Below are positions 1 to 4,752 of a DNA stretch of 5,387 nucleotides, piece by piece (the stretch's first letter is position 1; each line of letters begins with the position of its first letter). The stretch comes from Alphaproteobacteria bacterium (GTDB lineage: Bacteria; Pseudomonadota; Alphaproteobacteria; Puniceispirillales; Puniceispirillaceae). Position numbers and translations under genes: made by a program. Under the pieces are notes generated by a model. The model was not told the DNA's origin. It did no database searches and was given only the letters and a program-made list of their open reading frames with translations. The DNA lies in assembly GCA_011525265.1 (NCBI GenBank), contig WTHV01000115.1:1-5387 (forward strand), read 5' to 3'.

Positions 1-919
1 CATCAGCATCTGAGATATTCGCGGCAATCACGATACCATCCCACCATAATGTTGAAGCTGGGATTGAACCACCACCTACGGTTGGGGCAGTTGACATGGT
101 CACCTTACCAACAACCTGTGATTCCTCAGCATTATCCATGGCACCAGCGCGTGAGGCCCACAGGTTGGCCATCGCAATTTTGCCCTGCTGGAACTGCTGC
201 TGAACATATGTTGAATCAGATACCAGATATTCTGGATCCATATAGGCTGTTAGCGCTTTCATCATTTCCAAAGCCGCAACACCATTGGCATTGTTGATTG
301 ATGGTGACAAATCGGCGTTAAAGAATGAACCGTCATAGCCCATATACATATTTACGAATTCTTCAGCCAAGTTCCAACCTGACTTATATGTGCCGCCTAG
401 CGGGTAGTCGACAACACCAGCTGCTTTGATTTTCTCAGCTGCTGCAAGAACTTCTTCATATGTCTTTGGCTCAGCAATGCCTAAATCAGCAAAGATATCA
501 TTGCGATACATCATGTGCTGAGCGTTAACCATCATAGCAATCGCCATGATCTTGCCATCGATACGAACAAGCTGGTTTGGCTTAAGCTGACCGCCATGCT
601 TTGCAACAAGATCGTCAAGCGGACGGATTGTGCCAGCATCGATCAATGGCACAGCTGTTGAGTTTGCCACACCACCAACGTGATAAAGTGATGGGTTAGC
701 CGCAAAAGCTTCTGGCTGCTTTTTGCGGAATTCTTGATCTAGCTCAGCTTCGACATTGCCACATTCTGCCATTGCAGACGTCACAGCTTTCCAAGCTTCA
801 AAGCCAGCTGATAGTGATTTCACAGTTGATGTATTGTTGAAATCACAAGCTGCAGACGCGCCACCGCTCATAAGCGATAATGCACCTGCAAATAGTGCTG
901 TTTTCAAAATGGTACGCAT
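1..919 (-). CDS. ABC transporter periplasmic solute-binding protein, carbohydrate type (C-terminus cut by window edge)
   Basis: The open frame runs from ATG at 919 to the left edge without a stop, giving 306 residues. It captures the substrate in the periplasm and delivers it to membrane permeases. The N-terminus is a Sec signal peptide: R2 and K6, a hydrophobic stretch around residues 8-17, then small residues ending ASA|AC, so cleavage is likely after A23. The residue before C25 is not a good lipobox, so a soluble periplasmic protein is favoured. Typical family-1 (COG1653, UgpB/MalE-like) signatures are the LVRIDGKIMAIAMMVN strand near 117-132, MYRNDIF at 137-143, a TYEEVLAAAEKIK helix near 153-165 and FQQGKIAMANLW near 243-254. 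C25 and C53 could form a disulfide. Family members usually have about 400-430 residues, so roughly a quarter is missing. The start is supported by a strong GAGGGAG site 10 bases upstream. It follows the ATPase gene on the same strand and is probably co-transcribed. The substrate is unknown. Confidence 0.93.
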   Translation of the reverse strand, partial: MRTILKTALFAGALSLMSGGASAACDFNNTSTVKSLSAGFEAWKAVTSAMAECGNVEAELDQEFRKKQPEAFAANPSLYHVGGVANSTAVPLIDAGTIRPLDDLVAKHGGQLKPNQLVRIDGKIMAIAMMVNAQHMMYRNDIFADLGIAEPKTYEEVLAAAEKIKAAGVVDYPLGGTYKSGWNLAEEFVNMYMGYDGSFFNADLSPSINNANGVAALEMMKALTAYMDPEYLVSDSTYVQQQFQQGKIAMANLWASRAGAMDNAEESQVVGKVTMSTAPTVGGGSIPASTLWWDGIVIAANISDAD

Positions 920-929
920 TTTTTGGTTT

Positions 930-936
930 CTCCCTC
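930..936 (-). promoter_or_regulatory. Strong ribosome binding site of the solute-binding protein gene
   Basis: On the minus strand this reads GAGGGAG, ten bases before the ATG at 919. It is the best Shine-Dalgarno match among the minus-strand genes and fits the high expression expected for a binding protein compared with its ATPase. Confidence 0.7.
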
Positions 937-957
937 TTCGCCACTTTGTCATTTGCA

Positions 958-988
958 CTCTGGCGACCCTTTTACAGACCAGCCAGAG
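958..988 (-). repeat. Inverted repeat (possible mRNA hairpin) between the ATPase and binding-protein genes
   Basis: CTCTGGC at 958-964 pairs perfectly with GCCAGAG at 982-988, leaving a 17-base loop. On the minus-strand mRNA this is a GC-rich 7-bp stem, 30 bases after the ATPase stop codon and upstream of the binding-protein ribosome site. No U-run follows it, so it does not look like an intrinsic terminator. A role in RNA processing or stability between the two cistrons is an inference. Confidence 0.4.
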
Positions 989-1018
989 GCGGTGATAGTC
1001 CTGATGAACGTGCCAATC

Positions 1019-2095
1019 TTAACCTTTGGTCTCGTTATCAAGTCTTGCCCCTGTTTTTGTATCGAACAGGTGGCATAAATCGGCGGGCACGCTGATGCAG
1101 ATTTCATCTGCTATCTTTGCCCGAAACTCTTTATCTGTCTTAACAGACACAATTCCGCCGCCAACACGCACATTCAACATGGTCGCCTCCCCAAGCAATT
1201 CTTGGGTATATAGCGGGGCTTTAATCTCAGCTGATTTTTCTTGTGCGCGGGTTGTGGCACGTGTCACATCTTCGGCACGAAAACCAAGTGTCACAGGCCC
1301 ATCAGGGCCATTTAAGCCCCCTACGGTCATATTTTCAGTTGTAAATGTACCTGCCTTTAACGTGCCTTCAACAAGGTTCATGGCAGGGCTTCCGATAAAG
1401 CCTGCGACAAAAATATTGGCAGGGCGGTCATAAATCTCTGTTGGTGAGCCAACCTGCTGAACCACGCCCTTATTCATAACAACGACACGATCGGCAAGCG
1501 TCATGGCCTCGATTTGGTCATGTGTCACATAAATTGTTGTGACTTTTAATTCATGCTGCAAATGTTTGATTTGCGCTCTGGTAGACACACGTAATTTGGC
1601 ATCAAGATTAGAGAGCGGCTCATCCATCAAAAAGACATTTGGCTCTCTTACGATGGCTCTTGCAAGGGCAACACGCTGGCGCTGACCACCTGATAATTCT
1701 GCTGGTTTGCGATGTAAAAATTCGCCAAGCTCCACCATATCAGCAGCGCGGCGTACACGCTCATCATGGCTGGCTGGGTCGATTTTACGCACCTTTAGCG
1801 GGAAGCGAATATTCTCATAAACATTCATATTGGGGTACAGGCCATAGGATTGGAACACCATCGCGACATCTCTGTCCTTTGGCTCCAAATCATTAATGAC
1901 AACATCATCAATGGTAATTTCGCCATCCGTGACGCTTTCAAGGCCGGCAATCATGCGCATGGTGGTTGTCTTGCCACAGCCAGATGGCCCTAGCAGAACA
2001 AGGAATTCTTGATCAGCGATTGTTAGGTTGAAATCATCAACCCCAACAAAATCACCCCATCTTTTCGATATATTGCGCAGTTGTATTTCTGACAT
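1019..2095 (-). CDS. ABC transporter ATP-binding protein of the UgpC/MalK/MsmK (CUT1) type
   Basis: A complete 358-residue ATPase that powers import of a sugar-like solute from the cytoplasmic face. All motifs are present: Walker A GPSGCGKTT at 36-44, Q-loop Q82 in VFQSYGLYP, signature LSGGQ at 134-138, Walker B VFLMDE at 154-159 with D158 and E159, D-loop SNLD at 162-165 and switch H192. Residues from about 230 to the end form the C-terminal TOBE/regulatory domain (GFIGSPAMN near 232-240, GFRAED near 271-276). Together with the total length, this marks the MalK/UgpC subfamily rather than a short NBD. MalK-type tails can bind regulators, but no transcription factor is in view. The start MSEIQLRNISKRWG is the normal family start, with AAAGGA about 12 bases upstream on the minus strand. 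The binding-protein gene lies downstream. Such ATPases sometimes serve several importers, so it gives little information about the substrate. Confidence 0.96.
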   Translation of the reverse strand: MSEIQLRNISKRWGDFVGVDDFNLTIADQEFLVLLGPSGCGKTTTMRMIAGLESVTDGEITIDDVVINDLEPKDRDVAMVFQSYGLYPNMNVYENIRFPLKVRKIDPASHDERVRRAADMVELGEFLHRKPAELSGGQRQRVALARAIVREPNVFLMDEPLSNLDAKLRVSTRAQIKHLQHELKVTTIYVTHDQIEAMTLADRVVVMNKGVVQQVGSPTEIYDRPANIFVAGFIGSPAMNLVEGTLKAGTFTTENMTVGGLNGPDGPVTLGFRAEDVTRATTRAQEKSAEIKAPLYTQELLGEATMLNVRVGGGIVSVKTDKEFRAKIADEICISVPADLCHLFDTKTGARLDNETKG

Positions 2096-2106
2096 AGCTC
2101 TTTTGT

Positions 2107-2119
2107 TTCCTTTAAGGAA
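2107..2119. repeat. 13-bp palindrome TTCCTTTAAGGAA over the ATPase leader
   Basis: Six-base arms TTCCTT (2107-2112) and AAGGAA (2114-2119) flank a single central base. It lies 12-24 bases upstream of the ATPase ATG and includes the AGGA that serves as its Shine-Dalgarno site. It could be a regulator operator, or symmetry arising partly by chance from the ribosome site. Confidence 0.35.
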
Positions 2120-2124
2120 CTGAC

Positions 2125-2165
2125 GTCTAGCGGTTATTTTGCATACCTATTCAAAAATGCTAGAC
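2125..2165. repeat. Perfect 7-bp inverted repeat GTCTAGC / GCTAGAC, candidate operator
   Basis: The left arm is 2125-2131 and the right arm 2159-2165, with a 27-base spacer; arm centres are 34 bp apart, close to three helical turns. Both arms contain CTAG, a tetranucleotide that is rare in many bacterial genomes. A second nested pair, GCAT (2141-2144) and ATGC (2157-2160), partly shares the right arm. The position midway between divergent genes fits an operator for a shared regulator, but the family cannot be named. Confidence 0.45.
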
Positions 2166-2187
2166 AATTATGTTTTCGCTTGGCAAG

Positions 2188-2217
2188 ATTTTTTTCACCT
2201 TTAGAAATTTTTTTCAC
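2188..2217 (+). repeat. Direct repeat of ATTTTTTTCAC (two copies)
   Basis: Identical 11-base copies occur at 2188-2198 and 2207-2217, with starts 19 bases apart. Each has a seven-T tract followed by CAC. They lie in the leader of the plus-strand operon, where they could bind a regulator on one helix face, bend DNA, or form a U-rich mRNA leader. T-tracts in an AT-rich gap could also arise by chance, but the shared CAC ends make that less likely. Confidence 0.4.
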
Positions 2218-2245
2218 GAAATTGTTAGAAACGCGAGAGAAACCC

Positions 2246-3235
2246 ATGAATAAAGCCGATGTTAAAGTAGTATATGATGGCCTTCATCAGCTGGTGTCAG
2301 TGCCAGATGATGCGCTTGATTCGGTGGCGGCAGAGATTCTGGCAGAAGATGTTATCTATGATGTGGCGCACCCGATTAATCAGCTTGTGGGCCGTGCGGC
2401 GGTATTAGACGGGTTTTATCGCCCGCTTCGTGCGGCTTTGCATGCGGCGCGTCGGCGTGATGAGATTTTTATTCAAGCGCCAAATCGTCGTGACTTTGGT
2501 GGCGATTGGATAAGTGCGGTTACACATTATGTGGGCAATTTTAAAGCGCCCTTATGTGGTGTGCGCCCGCATGACTCGCTTGTATTTCTGCGTTCTGGTG
2601 AATTTTATCAAGTAGCAGATGGCAAGATTACTTTGGCACGCCTTATCCCTGATTTTATTGATTTGATGCGCCAAGCCCGCCGCTTGCCATTAATAGAAGA
2701 GCTTGGCACAGAAATTTTATTTCCATCACCTGCGACACATGATGGTGTGATGCCGCAAGAGGGAGATAGTGAGGCGTCTCTTGATGTGGTTGAGGGGATG
2801 CTTGGCGATTTGCACGTCTTTGACCCGACCAGTTTTGAATCAAAATCTCAAACAGGTGATAATGGCTATTGGCATGATGATATGATGTGGTATGGCCCGT
2901 GCGGTATTGGGTCAAATTATCGCTGGGACGGGTTTGTCAAAGATCACCGCGAAAGCTTTTTGCGCGCTTTTCCTGATCGCAAAGGTGGCAATCATTATTG
3001 CCGCATAGGCGAGGGTAATTATGCGGCTGTGTCTGGCTGGCCATCTATGACAATGACACATCAAGGTGATTATCTGGGGCAAAAAGCCACTGGTAGGGCG
3101 ATGACATTGCGGGTGATGGATTTTCACCGTGTTGCGAATGGCAAGATTATGGAAAATTGGGTTCTGCTTGATTATGGTCAGCTATTTGAACAGATGGGCT
3201 ATGATATTTTTGCCGCACATCAAGCGATGGATTAG
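2246..3235 (+). CDS. Tandem SnoaL-like / NTF2-fold protein (two domains)
   Basis: A 329-residue protein with two copies of the SnoaL-like fold, a cone-shaped alpha+beta barrel used by polyketide cyclases, isomerases and many unknown enzymes. The first domain spans about 5-145 and the second about 180-322. The duplication shows at the domain ends: FYQVADGKITLARLIPDF (120-137) matches FHRVANGKIMENWVLLDY (293-310), and each is followed by a helix (IDLMRQ, GQLFEQ). The second domain has the richer ester-cyclase-like pattern: YWHDDMMWYGP at 208-218, an RESFLRAFPD helix near 235-244 and H294. It has no signal peptide and should be cytosolic. ATG 2246 is chosen over an upstream in-frame TTG at 2180, which has no ribosome site and would add the low-complexity repeat region. 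The amidohydrolase gene follows after 24 bases, so the two form an operon. The reaction is unknown; a cyclase, isomerase or lyase acting on a small metabolite is inferred. Confidence 0.85.
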   Translation: MNKADVKVVYDGLHQLVSVPDDALDSVAAEILAEDVIYDVAHPINQLVGRAAVLDGFYRPLRAALHAARRRDEIFIQAPNRRDFGGDWISAVTHYVGNFKAPLCGVRPHDSLVFLRSGEFYQVADGKITLARLIPDFIDLMRQARRLPLIEELGTEILFPSPATHDGVMPQEGDSEASLDVVEGMLGDLHVFDPTSFESKSQTGDNGYWHDDMMWYGPCGIGSNYRWDGFVKDHRESFLRAFPDRKGGNHYCRIGEGNYAAVSGWPSMTMTHQGDYLGQKATGRAMTLRVMDFHRVANGKIMENWVLLDYGQLFEQMGYDIFAAHQAMD

Positions 3236-3250
3236 AAATTTAAAGAGTAA

Positions 3251-3255
3251 GAGGG
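3251..3255 (+). promoter_or_regulatory. Ribosome binding site of the amidohydrolase gene
   Basis: GAGGG lies four bases before the ATG at 3260, in the 24-base gap after the SnoaL-like gene. It fixes the start and is stronger than the site of the first gene in the operon. Confidence 0.6.
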
Positions 3256-3259
3256 TGTC

Positions 3260-4126
3260 ATGAAAATTGATGCACATCATCATCTGTGGGATTTAAATGC
3301 CGTCCATTACCCGTGGCTTATGGCAAAGGGTGAGGTGCGGTTTTTTGGTGACCCTGCGTCAATTCAACGTGATTATTTGCTTGACGAATTTCTATCAGAT
3401 GCCAAAGCGCACGGGTTTGAAGCCTCTGTGCATATTCAAGTGGGTGCCCAAGATGGGATGGCAGAGGCGCGCTGGGTTGATACCATTTCTCAAAACACAG
3501 ATTGGCAGATGCATCAGGTGGCATTTTGCGATCTTGCCTCACCAAATCTGGCACAAGATTTGGCACAATTACAAGCTTTGCCATCTGTGCGAGGTGTGCG
3601 CCAAATCATTGGCCGTGCGCCAGGTGAAGATGCGCTAACGGGCACTCAAGAGCTGATTTCATCAAAAGCGTTTGGTGAAGGGCTTGCGATGCTAGAGGCA
3701 ACAGGTTTGCGCTTTGATTTGCAATTATTGCCCGAATTAATGGTGCCAATGGCAGAGGTGTTATCGCGCGTGCCAAAATTGCCTGTCGCGCTGTGCCATG
3801 CGGGCGCGCCCTATGATCGCAGTCAAGAGGGGATTGCACATTGGGCAAAGGCATTGGAAAGCCTATCCTCTCAGCCGCAGATTACAGCAAAATTATCAGG
3901 CCTTGGGATGTTTGCTCATGGCTGGCAGGCACAAGATTTTGCGCCTATTACAAGCGTGATGTTATCGCAATTTGGGGCAGAGCGGCTGATGTTTGGGTCT
4001 AATTTTCCGGTCTGCTCGTTGACCTCAGATTATGCACGCCTTGTGGCGGCCTATGAGACACTCATCCCATCGCAATTTCATCATCATATCTTTGGCGAGA
4101 CAGCAGCGGCATTTTACGATTTTTAA
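3260..4126 (+). CDS. Amidohydrolase-2 (COG3618) TIM-barrel hydrolase, probable lactonase type
   Basis: A 288-residue cytosolic protein of full family length. The family includes fuconolactonases and 2-pyrone-4,6-dicarboxylate lactonase (LigI), which hydrolyse sugar-acid or dicarboxylic lactones. Visible landmarks are DAHHHLW at 4-10, giving the H6-x-H8 pair on strand 1; H58 in SVHIQ; RGVRQIIG at 111-118, a typical family strand; LCHAG with H180; and AKLSGLGMF at 210-218. Near the C-terminus, where relatives usually have a GSDWP-type motif with a catalytic Asp, the protein reads FGSNFPV (246-252), so N248 replaces that Asp. Similar SNFP sequences exist in some relatives, so this may be a subfamily trait rather than damage. 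The gene is the second in the operon with the SnoaL-like gene. Its stop overlaps the stop of the opposing decarboxylase-like gene. The substrate is unknown; a lactone is inferred. Confidence 0.88.
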   Translation: MKIDAHHHLWDLNAVHYPWLMAKGEVRFFGDPASIQRDYLLDEFLSDAKAHGFEASVHIQVGAQDGMAEARWVDTISQNTDWQMHQVAFCDLASPNLAQDLAQLQALPSVRGVRQIIGRAPGEDALTGTQELISSKAFGEGLAMLEATGLRFDLQLLPELMVPMAEVLSRVPKLPVALCHAGAPYDRSQEGIAHWAKALESLSSQPQITAKLSGLGMFAHGWQAQDFAPITSVMLSQFGAERLMFGSNFPVCSLTSDYARLVAAYETLIPSQFHHHIFGETAAAFYDF

Positions 4127-4509
4127 TCGTCAATCATGCCACGTTCAGTCAATACTTTGCGGGCCACACGGAAACATTCCAATGATTGCGGGACACCGCA
4201 ATAAATCCCAATGGCATGGATGATGGCTCTGATTTCGTCTTTGGTAACACCATTATTAATGGCACCATTACAATGCAGCTCCCATTCATGCATCTTGCCC
4301 AAAGCGCCGATCATTGTGAGGTTCATCATAGAGCGTGTTTTGGCATCAATGGCCTCATCACCCCAGCCAAATCCCCAGCACCATGCCGTCATAGCCTCTT
4401 GAAAGGGGCGCGTAAAATCATCTGCGGCGGCAAGGTTTTTTTCAACATATTCCGCCCCTAATGTCGCTTTACGCTGTGAAAGACCTTTTTCAAATAATGT
4501 CTCATCCAT
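4123..4509 (-). CDS. Carboxymuconolactone decarboxylase (PcaC-like) family protein
   Basis: A complete 128-residue, all-helical protein close to PcaC in length. PcaC decarboxylates 4-carboxymuconolactone in the protocatechuate branch of the beta-ketoadipate pathway, but many homologues act elsewhere. Family marks are an N-terminal R13 and EY/F segment (20-33), R59 and MNLTMIGALGK at 62-72, the helix MHEWELHCNGAINNGVTK at 73-90 with H74 and H79, and EIRAIIHAIGIYCGVPQS at 92-109. There is no CxxC pair, so it is not an AhpD-type peroxidase; C44, C80, C104 and C112 are scattered. The ATG at 4509 is supported by AGAGG eight bases upstream on the minus strand. The gene stands alone, with no pca genes around it, and points toward the amidohydrolase gene, overlapping its end by four bases. 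A decarboxylase or lactone-processing role in the same pathway is an inference. Confidence 0.88.
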   Translation of the reverse strand: MDETLFEKGLSQRKATLGAEYVEKNLAAADDFTRPFQEAMTAWCWGFGWGDEAIDAKTRSMMNLTMIGALGKMHEWELHCNGAINNGVTKDEIRAIIHAIGIYCGVPQSLECFRVARKVLTERGMIDD

Positions 4510-4752
4510 GATTTTTGCCTCTGTTTATGGTTAAAACTCGTTATCAATTACCGCGCAAAGTGAAACGATAAATTGGCGTAAAAGCAAGTCCGAAAAGAAG
4601 CCTTGATGAAATAAATCTTACTGCAACTATCACAGAGTCACCCATTTGAATTTTAACGAAAAGGAGTCGGATATTGACTTGTAAAATAATAGGCCACAGC
4701 GCAGGATAATAGGAGATTTATTGTGCCATTTTCGCTGATAAAGAGATAAGCT
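4510..4752. promoter_or_regulatory. Divergent intergenic region between the decarboxylase-like and M19 genes
   Basis: This 243-base AT-rich stretch holds the promoters of two divergent genes. No clear inverted repeat, terminator or RNA gene was recognised. On the plus side, TTGAAT (4646-4651) and GATATT (4670-4675) with an 18-base spacer form a weak sigma-70 candidate. TTGACT (4674-4679) is a good -35, but its nearest GATAAT (4705-4710) is 25 bases away, too far for a standard promoter. No stronger pair was found for the minus strand. Confidence 0.4.
4711..4749 (+). other. Possible 8-codon leader ORF (GTG start) before the M19 gene
   Basis: A strong AGGAG at 4711-4715 stands seven bases before GTG at 4723, which opens a tiny frame VPFSLIKR ending at TAA 4747-4749. 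The M19 ATG at 4753 follows three bases after that stop and in the same frame, while its own ribosome site (GAG at 4743-4745) is weak. This layout would suit translational coupling or re-initiation. The leader has no run of a single amino acid, so classic attenuation is not evident. Chance occurrence is quite possible. Confidence 0.3.

Larger units (their letters stand above)
2096..2245. promoter_or_regulatory. Divergent control region between the importer and the SnoaL/amidohydrolase operon
   Basis: This 150-base AT-rich gap separates two divergent start codons and must hold both promoters. It contains three symmetric or repeated elements, listed separately. No convincing sigma-70 pair was found. 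The best weak options overlap the inverted repeat: plus strand TTGCAT (2139-2144) with TAGACA (2161-2166), spacing 16; and minus strand TTGTCT (2167-2162) with TATGCA (2145-2140), spacing 16. The ribosome site for the plus gene is a weak GAGAG at 2235-2239. Shared control of both transcription units by one regulator is inferred from the architecture. Confidence 0.6.

Noticed and set aside
843..862. Lipoprotein signal at C25 of the binding protein
   Set aside because: The residues before the Cys (S-A-A) lack the hydrophobic residue expected at -3 of a lipobox; signal peptidase I cleavage fits better.
958..988. Intrinsic terminator after the ATPase gene
   Set aside because: The stem is only 7 bp with a 17-base loop, and no U-tract follows on the minus strand.
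49..995. Plus-strand open frames across the binding-protein gene
   Set aside because: The minus frame is continuous with a signal peptide and family motifs, and the plus frames show no domain.
1026..1433. Plus-strand open frame of 135 codons inside the ATPase gene
   Set aside because: It is antisense to an ATPase gene with all motifs intact, has no recognisable domain and is a mirror-frame shadow.
2180..2245. N-terminal extension of the SnoaL-like protein from a TTG at 2180
   Set aside because: It has no ribosome site, crosses the T-rich direct repeats and gives a low-complexity Phe-rich leader. ATG 2246 has a GAGAG site and a normal-looking start.
4674..4710. Promoter TTGACT ... GATAAT upstream of the M19 gene
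   Set aside because: The 25-base spacer is outside the range of a normal sigma-70 promoter.
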